NCBI GenBank assembly: GCA_963965975.1
Contig: OZ014418.1
Coordinates: forward strand, 6,336,775-6,400,774
Source: Xestospongia bergquistia
Taxonomy: Eukaryota > Porifera > Demospongiae > Haplosclerida > Petrosiidae
Length of the DNA: 64,000 nucleotides
Reading direction: 5' to 3'
Part shown: one piece after another, positions 48,924 to 60,900 of the stretch
How positions within the stretch are numbered: the stretch's first letter is position 1
How the letters are laid out: each line of letters begins with the position of its first letter
Made by a program: the position numbers and the translations under genes
Notes under the pieces: generated by a model
Seen by the model: the letters and a program-made list of their open reading frames with translations, nothing else
The model's database searches: none
What the model was told of the DNA's origin: nothing

Positions 48924-51900
48924 GTAAAATATGAGTAATATGACTCTATTCTATGCCATTAACTGTTACTAGTTCAAGTAGTGTTAAGTGTTTATTTCGA
49001 TTTGGTTTGTTTACTTTTATATCAATCTAAATAAAAATGTCAAATGTTAGATGGAAGTATAATTCAAACTACTATACAACTGGTTATATTATTAGGAGAG
49101 AAACATTTTGATAAAATAGTTGAGAATAGATGCTATGAATAAAATTTAATTGACAATTACAAATCTCAAGGTATCATTATTAATTACATATTCATGTTAG
49201 GTGGGGCATAACCATTATTCCTTATCAATTGAAGAAATGAAATTCTATAGAATCAAGGAAATATACTATGTATATTTACAGTTATTATTAGTTAGTATTG
49301 TCTTGTCTTTGTAGTACTTGTATTAGAAGATGTTCTGAAAGAAATTCAAGGAATTATTACATGGCCTCAACTTGGTCTAGTCCTTAACATTGAGAAGGAA
49401 ATGATTGAACGAACAGCTCAGCTGTTTGGAGGAGATGAGGAAAGAGCTCTTCAGCATGTTGTGACCAACTGGTTGGATAATGATCCTGATGCATCTTGGG
49501 AAAAGTTAGCAAAGGCTGTGATGAGGATACCAATGTTAAGACAAAAAGGAGCTCAACTTTATAGCAAATATGTGTCAAAAGGTTATATACAGTTTACAAT
49601 AACTTAAATATTGTGATATATTATAACAAGAATGTTTCACATAGTACTTGTTATTTCATTTTTTTGCAATATAATATATTTTTAGATCTCACAGCAGATG
49701 CTGTTTGTATAGAACTAGAAGATTTGGTACAGGACTGGTTCCAACTATGATACATGTTTCTTTGTAATTCTCAATGTGTTCGAGAAGCAGGAACAGGTGA
49801 CTCCAATGAAGAAAAATGAAGGAATGTTATAGGATATTGGTTAAAATCTGATCCTATTGCCAGTTGGGAATTAGTTGCTAGAAGGATTGAAGATTGCTTT
49901 CCACAACATGAGGCATTAGCTGATGAAATACGAAAGAAGTATCTTCCTAAAGTTGACACTACACCATTAATAAGGCCACCAACACCAGGTAATGCTAATC
50001 ATTTTAATAGAGTTTATTATCAATCTATTCTCCTTAAATGTTATAGAACCTGACACTGAGTTAACTGTAAAAACAGCTTTTATAGCAACTCAAGGTGTTG
50101 ATGATTGGTATGCCCTGGGTTGTTTCCTCAATTTAAAACCGGAGGAACTTATAGATATTGAAGAAGAACACACTTGACCTGACCAATGTCGTAATGCAGT
50201 CCTTCAATTATGGCTAGAGGAACATCCTGCAGAATGGGTAGATCTAGCTAATGCACTTCGCTGTATGCCACAACATGTTGGAAAGTCAGAAACAATACGA
50301 ACCAAATATTGTAAGTATTTTATAATTACTGTAACTGTTTATTACATTAACAACTTGTGATATAGGTATAAAAACAGTTTCAGAGGAATCAGATCATACT
50401 ACAACTGACCCAGGTAAATAAAATAATGTAATAGAGCCTTTTATACAAACCATGTTATTTTTTGATTATAATATGTCTGTATTAATATGTTGTATTAAAC
50501 TAGGAGAGTGACTATTTAATAATGATATAGTCAAGAGTTATTTTCCTATAATGTTTAATATTAAAACAAACAGTTTCTTTCTTAAATTTAGAAATACTTG
50601 AGAAGGTGACCCAATCTATACAGACAGAGCCAATGGAGTTATCAATAGATAAAAATGATATGTCAGTTCAGTTTGACTATCTTATTCCAGTCAATGGTAC
50701 TAATATTATTGTAATAAACCATCATTAACTGATTTTTTCAGATACTCTTCATGGTGTCCAAGTAGGAGGCAAGGAGTTATTTCTAATTCAAGGAGACTCT
50801 CCTCAATCTTTTAACTGGGATGGATATGGTCTAAGGATAAATGTTCCTGAAGGAACTGTATCTTCAACAGAGACCTGTGAGATAGCAGTTACAGCATTGA
50901 TTGGTGGACAGTTTACATTTCCTAAAGGAAGTGAGCTAGTCAGTGTTGTATATGCTGTCTCTATTGCTAGTGAGATCCAGCAGCCATTGACACTAGAAAT
51001 ACAACATTGTGTCTCTCTGAATACAAGTGAACAGTCTTCCTACATGAAATTTGCCAAAGCTAGTTTTGAACGATGTTCTCTGCCTTATCAGTTTCATTTG
51101 TTAGAAGAAGGAGAATTTCATCCTGATGACCGATATGGAAAGATATCTCTTACAGAATTCTCTTTTATTTGTGAAGTTTTTATTAATACTGCAGATTTAG
51201 AAATAACTAATTCTCCTGCTCCCAGTGAAAGTCATTCTAATGAGATGCCTTCTTCACCTATTGATAATCAAAGTAGTACTGAAGTTACAAATATTGATAC
51301 TGAAACTGAAATGCCAAACATTGATGATACTGAAACCGAATTGCCAAAGATTGATACTGAAACTGAAATGGAATGCATACAACCAGCAGTTATTCCTAAT
51401 CAGGACTCTTCCATAGCAAGTGTGGATACTAGTGGTGAGTGGTGCTTTGTTTATATCATTAAATTTTGTCTTCATTAGGGGCTGCTCAATCCTATTTTGC
51501 CCAAGGATTCTATAAAGAAGATGAAGGAAGTAATAAATCTGAGATGGAAATGTTAGTTGTCAAAGACCTTGATTTCCTCAAGCAGGTATAATGAATATAT
51601 AGCATTGTATTATATACTGTACTGTTATTAGTGTGTAGACACTCAACAAGATCTTCGTCAAGCCAAAAGTGGGCCACGAATTTATTTTCATTTCAAGAAA
51701 GAAGTTAACAGTGGTGGTTATATAGAACTAGTATTTAATGAGACTTTTAAAGCAGGATGGTATATACTACCTCAGTTATCACCATGTCGAGTAAGTACCT
51801 ATAAAGGATTTATGTCTAGTTAGTAGTTACTATTTATAGATTTTGAAGAAAGATGTAGATGATTTTGGTAACAAAGAAAATGTCAAACCACCTTCATGTA

Positions 51901-52643
51901 TAGTGGTAATTTATGCCAATGAGAACAGTGCTGACTTGGCTCCACTACACTATCCTGTACAACTCAATGGTATTGAGCCAACTGATATAAAATTCTTTAT
52001 TACAAGACTTCCCAAGCAAATAGGTAGTCATGTATTGTTACTTAATACTCTGTATTGATTGTTCTCTTTTCTTGGAAGTTCAAATTACAAGGAAACGATC
52101 CATCCAATCTTACCAATCCTTAGAGGAAATGCCCTTTGCAAAAAGACACCATTTATCATCTTCAAGTAATAAGTAGTGTCAGATAAACTAACAAATTTAT
52201 TTTTGTATATAGGTAGTGATATTCTGTCACCTACACATACTAGTATAAGTAGTCCTGGAGGTATACTATGACTATATTTATGTAGTAATTTATCTTTATG
52301 CATAGCTCTTCTTTCACCTATACAATATGATGACAGAGTCAAGAAAATCTTTCGTACTCACTTTGCTGAGCTATCTCGCCTTGTATCTGTCTCTGCTAAC
52401 AGATCTTCTATAGCTACTGAATTATATAGTGCTTTTCTTATATCAGAGACATGTTATGATGAGGTTCAAGATAATAGCAATAAAACAGACAATGAGAGAG
52501 GCTCGTCTTTAATGAGAGCAATAAAGTCTTCTATTCATAGCAAGCCTAACTTGTTTGAGAAGCTTATTGTTGTCCTTGAGAATGTTGAAGCATTTAAAGA
52601 ATTTGCTGAAAAATTAAAAGATGAATTTTACAGTACTTATTAA
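48716..52643 (+). pseudogene. Gene G: near-identical copy of gene B with the same three TGA codons
   Basis: Exons by offset from B: 48716-48923, 49315-49581, 49686-49988, 50047-50310, 50366-50413, 50592-50696, 50742-51434, 51479-51585, 51632-51790, 51840-52023, 52079-52165, 52213-52260 and 52306-52643. The domain order is that of B. In-frame TGA codons are at 49748-49750, 49817-49819 and 50175-50177, exactly those of B, so they predate the duplication. Only a few base differences from B are visible, for example the Thr-to-Ala change in NENSADLAPL (about 51930). In the first intron GAAATTCTATAGAATCAAGG differs from B and adds 8 bases. As in B, skipping exons 3 and 4 would leave an open 747-residue frame. 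Confidence 0.68.
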
Positions 52644-53977
52644 TACACATACCTTGATCATTTGTATTGTTTATGATTTTGTTGCACCTTCTAATTATAA
52701 TATAACTATAATATTTTACATTAGAATTAAACTAGCACTGCATTATAACCCAACAAGACATGATAACCAATTCAAGAAGGAGTTCTTATTAACTTGAGAC
52801 GATAGTTTAAATGTTAATGTAATAAGAGATGTGCCCATTTCAGATATTGGAGTTAACATGTAAAGTGGTAAAGGAATGGTTTAAGATTTGTCACTGATGT
52901 CTTGACTGATTTACTAGAAGACATATCTTCAGTAGTACCATCTTCTGTACCCTAATAACAAAATAAGATGTCATTATATAAAATGGACATAATCATAACT
53001 GTATAATGATGTACTTCATGTTTTTTGTAGCTTTTTTTAGAATCATCATTTGATCTGGTCCTAACAGCAGCTTTTATAGCTTCAGCATTCTTAGCATAAA
53101 ATTGTTTTGATTGAGCAGTGTGATGAGTAGGATTATTAGCATATCTCTCTGGGCTCCTTTAATTTTTTATAGTTTGTCTTGAGAGCATAGATTGTTCTCT
53201 GTTTTGAAATATCTCTTCTCGTTTTTCTAATTATCTATGACGTTTGAGAACTCTTTTCTTCTGGATTTCAGTAGGTATGTTGAAATAGGCGTGGCTAAGT
53301 AATGCAGCCATCGATACATTCTAATAGAGCCCCACCCCAGAAAATCTCGCCCCAAAAAAGAAGCACACTTCACTCTACAGGCGGTAAGTGTAATCTTATC
53401 GGTAATTATGAAGTAAAATACAAATACAAATACAAATACACAAAATGACACCAAATTCCTCCCCTAGTCTCACCCACAGTCATCCTTCTCTTCCACACCC
53501 ACTAATAGAAGAGAACCTGTTTATGGATACTAAAATAACATATTAGTAATGATGTCATTATTACATCATCAATAGGACCCTAGATTTAATATTCCCAACT
53601 TTATACACACACATATAATAGATAGTTATATATATAATGTATGTTTCATCAATATTAATGTACTTATATATTTTTAGCTATTGTGGAAATAGTAAATATG
53701 ATTCATTTATTAACTGGTCAATAATTATGTTGATATGGGTGTGATCCAGATCATGATTTTATATGAAAGAGATATAATAGAGAGTCTGAGCTGTTTTGAT
53801 TTGAAAGGAGGAAAAACTAGAACATCATGAGAACTAGACAACCTACAATCATCAATAATAACAAGAGGTCTGAGCAGGTTATTTATTGACTTGTTTATAA
53901 TGATTAATAGTTATTAATATTAACTATTAAATAATCCTAATAATAATTAACAATGAATATTATACTTCTCGTGCAAC
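52644..53977. other. Intergenic region G-H
   Basis: Near-identical copy of 13468-14801, including the 5' part of the antisense remnant at about 52826-53236 and the AAATAC microsatellite near 53416-53438. No array exon is seen. Confidence 0.5.
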
Positions 53978-54179
53978 ATGATAGATATTAGTCAATGCAG
54001 AGCTAGTATAGGCCTATGGTATCATAGTACACAAAGAACCAATACAGATGGAATATTACTATGGTCAGAAAGATCAAGAGATGTGGATGATGGCTACCTT
54101 GCCACATTATCTTTGATACTGTTTATTTCATTACTCCTTATATTAGCTGGTGATATTGAACTCAATCCTGGACCTACAG
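53978..54179 (+). other. 2A signal exon of gene H
   Basis: Same as the C exon at 14802-15003: MIDISQCRASIGLWYHS start, hydrophobic run and GDIELNPGP, ending phase 1. Confidence 0.85.
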
Positions 54180-57100
54180 GTATAATACTTGTATTAAAAC
54201 ATGACTATATTTATGTCCCTGTCATTTATTTCAATAGAATTGACATCTAGTAATGCTGTACAACTTCTCATTGATAATGGCTTTAATATTAAAGATAAAT
54301 GGATTGAACTAATTACTCTGCTACGTGTCTCACTGGAGGAGAGGGAAAGACTAGAGACAATGGCCAGCAGTGATCAAGATTTTCACCATGCTTTAGAGGA
54401 GGGTTTACAATTGTGGATTACAAACAATACTGACCCATCTTGGGAAGAGCTCGTCTCAGCAATTGAGAACTGTGGGGATAAGGATATAGCTATTAAGATG
54501 AGAGAACAGCTAAAAACTAAAGAAGAAGGTATATGTTCTATGTAATATAAGATGGTTTTAGAACTTATATCATTTTTAACAATAGCCCAGCCTCTAAACC
54601 TCAAACCCTAGAACAGCATTTTTCACAATCAAAATATCTTATAAGAATAACCACTTTGTTTACTTTGTGTATACGTAGTCCAAACTTTCCTATAGGAGAG
54701 TACCCAGTAGCTGTACACCCATAACCACACGCTTGGAAATCTATGCTAGAATCTAGTGAACATTGTAGACTCTTTTAGCTTGAACCCTAGAGATTATTAT
54801 GATGGACACTATAAAAGTTAATTGGTTGATTTAACCATATATGGTTATACAAGTTGCATGATATAAAGTGAAGTAAATACAACAGAGTTTTGATTATTAT
54901 TGTCCTATGTAATTGATTGTTTACCAAATGAAAATGTTTTTTTTTCTTTTAAAAAAATCATTATTAGTTCTAACATTTTGGAATCAGTTTGCATCATGTA
55001 ATTTGTATAACTATTATATTGGTTAAATCAACCAATCAGTTTTTACAGTAAATTAAGTTAGTACATATAATTGACAATAGACATAACTGAAATAAGTTTG
55101 TATTAGGACATACTTAGCATTCATAGAGAATTAATAATTATACTATTTTATGAAATCTAGTATCATAGACATGACATATTATTATTGAACTTTAAACTGC
55201 AATAAACCATTCTGTCTTTATAGCACTGATACCAGAAGATATTCTGAAAGAAATTCAAGGACTTATTACATGGCCTCAACTTGGTCTAGTCCTTAATATT
55301 GAGAAGGAAGTGATTGAACGAACAGCTCAGCTATTTGGAGGAGATGAGAAAAGAACTCTTCAGCATGTTGTGAAGAACTGGTTGGATAATGATCCTGATG
55401 CATCTTGGGAAAAGTTAGCAAAGGCTATGATGCGAATACCAATGTTAAGACAAAAAGGAGCTCAACTTTATAGCAAATATGTGTCCAAAGGTTATATACA
55501 ATTTACAATGACTTAAATATAGTGATATATTATAACAAGAATTCTTCGAATAGCACTTGTTGTTTTATTTTTATACAATATAATATTCTTTTAGATCTCA
55601 CAGCAGATGCTGTATGTAAAGAATTAGAGGATTTGGTACAGGACTGGTTCCAACTAGGATACATGTTTCTATGTAATTCTCAACGTGTTCGAGAAGCAGG
55701 AACAGGTGACTCCAATGAAGAAAAACGAAGGAATGTCATAGGATATTGGTTGAAATCTGATCCTATTGCCAGCTGGGAATTAGTTGCTAGAAGGATTGAA
55801 GATTGCTTTCCACAGCACGAGGCATTAGCTGAAGAAATACGACAGAAGTATCTTCCTAAAGTTGACACTACACCATTAATAAGGCCACCAACACCAGGTA
55901 ACACCAATCATTGTAATACAGTTTATTATCAATCTATTCTCCTCAAATGCTATAGAACCTGACACTGAGTTAACTGTAAAAACAACTTTTGAATCAACTC
56001 AAGGTGTTGACGATTGGTATGCCCTGGGTTGGTTCCTCAAGTTAAAACAAGAGGAACTTTTAGATATTGAAAAGAAACACACTAGACCTGACCAACGTCG
56101 TAATGCAGTCCTTCAATTATGGTTAGAGAAACATCCAATTAGTGCAGAATGGGTAGACCTAGCTAATGCACTTCAGTGCATGCCACAACATGTTGGAAAG
56201 TCAGAAACAATACGAACCAAATATTGTAAGTATTTTATAATCATTATAGCTGTTTATTATATTAACAAATTGTGATATAGGTAAAACAGAGAAATCAACT
56301 GACCCAGGTAAGTAAAATATAATGTTTGATACTAAAGCAAATAGTTTCTTTCTAAAATCTATTGAGGAGAACATACCTATGCAGACAAAGCTAATGGAGT
56401 TATCAATAGATAAAAATAATGTGTCAGTTCATAGTTTGGTTATCTTATTTCAGTCAATGATACTAATATTACTTAATTAATATTATTAATTAATTTATAA
56501 TTTACAAGATGTGTCATTTTGTATATATAAAGTGCTAAGCTCTACTAAATCTTTCTCTATTTAGAACTACATTAAAATGATGTCTTGTGAGGCCTTAAAC
56601 ATTATTAAATATCTAAATACTGAGATATGCCTTATTGTAGAAAAAGCTATGGCCTAGCATAATGGATTAAATTGTAGAAGACATTTTCCTATGTTTTCCA
56701 AGCACTAAGCATTTAGTTCTGTACTTAAATACATTACAAAAAAGAAACAAGAAAAAGTAGAGGATTTGAAATTAAACTTGAAACTGAGAAAGAAATAAAA
56801 ACAAAGGAAATAGAAAATTGAAATTCATTTTAAACAAAATGAAAATATAGGTAGTTTATAATTAATTACTGAATGTTGAAAAATTATGCCCTCATAGTTA
56901 CAATGTACTGTCAATGATTATGCTGTTGACTAATATATTATTGTGTTATCTTGCATATAAAAATAACAATAATATTATCTTTCAACAGAATTATCAGTAG
57001 TTAAAAAAGACAAATCAATCCAATTTGACTATCTTACTGGTAAATACAATACCACATTCTCTTCATTTGTATTTGATAATGTTACAGATACACTACGTGG

Positions 57101-58951
57101 TGTGCATGTAGGAGACAAGAATTTGTTCCTAATTCAAGGAGATTGTCCTCAATCTTTTAACTGGGAGGAATATGGTCTAAGAATTAGTGTTCCTCAAGAG
57201 ACTTTATCTGTGAAAGAAACCTGTGTAATATCTGTGAGATCACTGGTTGGTGGGCAGTTTACATTTCCTAAAGGAACACAACTTGTCAGCATTATATACA
57301 CTGTCTCTATTGCTAAGCCACTACTTAAACCAGTCAAATTAGAGATCCAACACTGTGCACATCTAGTCACTGAAGATCATACTAGTTATCTGAGCTTTGT
57401 TATAGCTTCTTCCAAACAACCTGTACTTCCTTACCAGTTTCAAATATTAAAAGGAGGACAGTTCTATCCTGGCAACCAATATGGCAGTATCTCCCTGTCC
57501 CATTTTTGTTTATTGGGTATCATTAAATCACTTTTTTGTCCAATTGGGATGTTATTAAGCTCTGATAATACATCATCTGATACCACATCAACAGTTATTA
57601 CCAGTCAGCCATCTGTATCTGAGTCACAAGAAATTACTACATCATCCTCTGATGATCACGAAACATCAGAAGGTAAGGTATATGTGTGTGTATTTTGTTA
57701 TTGATATTATTAATTCAGAGATTCAAATGTCATCACTCTCCTCGTCATCAAATGATCAATCTAGTTTAATTGAAGAGACACCTAGACCTAGTTTAGAACC
57801 TTTTCAACAATCTTCTCTTTCTACACCTAACATTCAATCTCCAAGAACCAGTTCAGTACAAGGTATCAGTACTAACTTTATTGAACTACATTATTTCTGG
57901 TGTTATCACTTTAGACAAGTCTCCTATTGGTTCATCTCCTGATGATATGTATATAGGTCAGGTTGTATATGAAGTTACACATCATGATAGTGAATGGCTA
58001 ATGAGATTTATGGTTACTAAAGATCTCAATGGTCTACTTGAGGTATAACTCTTGTAACTATTATATCTAAATTCATTGGTAATTTTTTTATTAGTACATT
58101 AAGACTTCTTCAAGTAACGTTATGAGAGATACTCATGTCTCTTTCACTTTTCAAGATATTAATGGTTTTATTGAACTAGTTCTTGGAGAAGAACAAGAAT
58201 ATCCATATGATGGATGGAGTATTAGTCCACATAGTATCCCATCATTGGTTAGGAATATAGACTTCTATTGATATTCTTTACTTGATGATGCAGGTATCAA
58301 AGAGGGAAGTGGACATGTTTGGTGCTCAATCTCCTCCATCTATTCCCTCTACACTTATAACAATATCTGTAGATCATAGTCCAAGTACTGTTAAGAGAAT
58401 AAAATATAGTGTACCATTGAAAGGAGTGGAAGCAAATATTAAGAAGATATGCATTGTCAGATCTCTCAGTGGCTCTGCTGGTATGAATTTCATTTTTTAA
58501 ATTTTTAGTTTAGTCCTAACTTAGACACTGTCCCAGAAACAATGGCTACAGCTAAGTTGACATCACACCAACCCATAGGTATGTACGTAATATACACTAT
58601 TATATATTAGATACTGTATATATTTCATTTCTAGTTAATAAGGATCCATCTAAAATATTTCGATTGCAATCTGCGAAACTTTGTGAAGCTATTGAAGCTG
58701 ATCCTCTTCGTGTTGCTAACGAACTCAATGCTGATGAACTGATAGGTTCAAATGTCAGGAAAAACATTAAAGGTATGACTGGTACATCATATGATAAAGC
58801 TGACACAATAGTTGAAGAGCTCCGGAGACAAATAGAAGCTGATAGTAATCCAATCCAACTTCTAAAAAAAATTTCTAGTTTCCTTCAAAACCAATCAGAT
58901 AAGACTCTCAATAAAATTGGTAATGAAATATTTAAACAGCTTAGTCAATAA
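53978..58951 (+). CDS. Gene H: copy of gene C (2A-signal, four death domains, ZU5, UPA-like, CARD-like)
   Basis: Fourteen exons: 53978-54179, 54238-54528, 55224-55490, 55595-55897, 55956-56225, 56281-56307, 56989-57039, 57088-57672, 57719-57862, 57915-58042, 58095-58247, 58294-58480, 58525-58578 and 58635-58951. Joined open frame: 992 residues. The first six exons are essentially those of C. From the ZU5 exon onwards differences accumulate: two codons fewer in the ZU5 exon, ILKGGQ for LLKGGQ, and the last exon has NIKGMTGTSYDKAD where C has NIKGSGSLYDKAD. The CARD-like end (58635-58951) begins VNKDPSKIFRLQSAKL. Both C and H are free of stops, so this is probably the active type in the array. 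Confidence 0.74.
54821..55036. mobile_element. MITE-like inverted-repeat element in gene H
   Basis: Copy of 15645-15860 at the same intron position, with the same inverted ends (ATTGGTTGATTTAACCA...). It was therefore present before the C/H duplication. Confidence 0.58.
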
Positions 58952-59164
58952 CTTATAGTAGCATCAATAACTTGTACATACAACAGGACTATACAATATT
59001 GTTACTTAGTAGTAGCATTTTTGTTATATTGTATTTCAAATTCAATTGATAATAATTGCACTCAATTGGTAAATGGATACATACTGTAACAATTATCAAA
59101 AAAGTATGCACACTAAGAATGATTACAAAGCTGTCTTAACAAGATATTCAACCTTAAGTTACTA

Positions 59165-59315
59165 AGAAACCTGTGTCATCAGGAGACTCTGATACCATCA
59201 CTCCTTCTATTTCTTGTCCACAAGTTCTGTTAGAGTAACTAAGATAGACACTTGTAGTGGAGCATCAGCATTACTTCAATTTATTCCTAATGGAGCTGGA
59301 GGTATGACTAATTCA
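59165..59315 (+). pseudogene. Inverted fragment of the antisense Ser/Thr-rich gene
   Basis: Plus-strand match to the same piece as 19990-20165 (SSGDSDTITPS, then after a frameshift SVRVTKIDTCSGASALLQ, FIPNGAGGMT). The inversion is shared, so it predates the duplication. Confidence 0.52.
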
Positions 59316-60396
59316 TTGTCAACTGTTTTAGCCACACTTATCCCTATCCCTCCCGTTCTCTCATACAGGAGGTGATACCAAATGATAATACATAGATCAT
59401 GTACCAAGTCCTTGCAGCAACTCCACCTGAAAATATAATTGTTGTAATTCTAGCTACTTATAGAACTGCATAAGGACATGTTATGCTAATGAGGTTGGAG
59501 ATTACATCACTGCTTCCACTAACTCATTATGAACTGGATTGAGAGTGTACCCATTATTGGTTGATATGAAGTCTATTTGTCCAATCATTTTTATGGACAG
59601 AAATGGATGTCATTCCTCTGATTATCATGGCTTTCTTATGATAATGTAGACGTTGACCAAATGATGTTGAGATAGATAACAACCATAACACATTAGGTCT
59701 TCTATACAACATGTAGATAGCATTGGTAATGTATAGTTACTTCAATGACAACTCTAGCTATAATACTGATAGGTTCTTGCATTATCAAAAGCAGTATCAT
59801 ACTTTTATTGATAGACTGGATGTAAGTTGTATAAAAATAAGAAGAAAGAGGATGAGGTCTTGAAGGTTGAATAATCAAAGAGCATTTAATGAAATATTTG
59901 TGGTTGGTGGAGTGTTCAATTAGCTGTGTTGTCAGGAAATGTAATATATATATATAAATTACAGTGAGGACTAGATAATTAAATGTACCTTGATGGTTGG
60001 TATCCTATTCTTATCAAACATCTCAGAACACTAATCAACTCCATTACGATACCTATAACTTGAATTTAGGTGATTTCATTGACAAGGCTCTAACCTTAAG
60101 TGATACAATGAGGTAAAGGTTTCTAATGAATATACCAAGTTAACCTAAAGTTGCAAGGTGAAATGAGTGGAAACCATGTGTAACTGACTTCTACCATTCA
60201 ATTGCATGAAAGTTCAATAAGCATTTCCAGAAGGTTTATAAATATTTGAAAACTTTTTAAGACTTCATGGACTGCTTATGAAGATATTTAAACCAGAATA
60301 ATTTAGTTTCATACATGCATATATATATATTGTGAAATTAAATTAAACAATTAGGAAGATTATGGTACAGTTACTATATATATTTTATATCTAGAT

Positions 60397-60711
60397 AAAT
60401 GTAACCCATCTGGAATATTTCAAAAAAATCTGCTAAGCTTTGTGATGCTATTGAAGCTGATCCTCTTCATATTGCTAATGGACTAAATACTGATGAGCTG
60501 ATTGGTCCAAATATAATAAATAATGTTACAATGGTACAACATATGAGAGAACTAACAAAATAGTTGAAAAAATACAAAAGAAAATTAGATGCTGATGATG
60601 ATCCAGTGATTCTAGTCTAATATCTTAAAGACATTTGTAACTTTCTTCAAATCAAAATGACAAAACTCTAATTAATATTGGTGCTATAATGAAAAGTCAG
60701 TTCAATCAATG
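60397..60711 (+). pseudogene. Decayed CARD-like terminal exon upstream of gene I
   Basis: Equivalent of 21211-21529: residues like NPSGIFQKN, IEADPLHIANGLNTDELIGP and MKSQFNQ remain, with stops and indels (for example TAG after ACTAACAAAA). Confidence 0.58.
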
Positions 60712-60900
60712 ACTATTGAGCAGAATTTAGTAGTACTACATTTTGTGTCTATTTAACTCATAGAGTAAATATTTGTTACAATTTGCAGCTGATAATAGAT
60801 AATTATTATTGTTAATAAATTTTTATAAGTTAATTAACTTAATTATATTAAAGCACGTGCAACTGTTCCTATTCTTCCCCCATCTCTTCACAAATTGACT

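Larger units (their letters stand above)
47168..56416. repeat. Near-identical duplicated block, copy 2
   Basis: Counterpart of 8000-17240, covering the end of F, all of G and the 5' part of H. It shares the premature TGA codons and the MITE-like element. Confidence 0.8.
58952..60900. other. Intergenic region H-I with relics
   Basis: Copy of 19784-21718 with small differences. Contains the inverted antisense fragment (59165-59315) and a decayed CARD-like exon (about 60397-60711) with indels and stops. No intact gene is seen. Confidence 0.5.
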
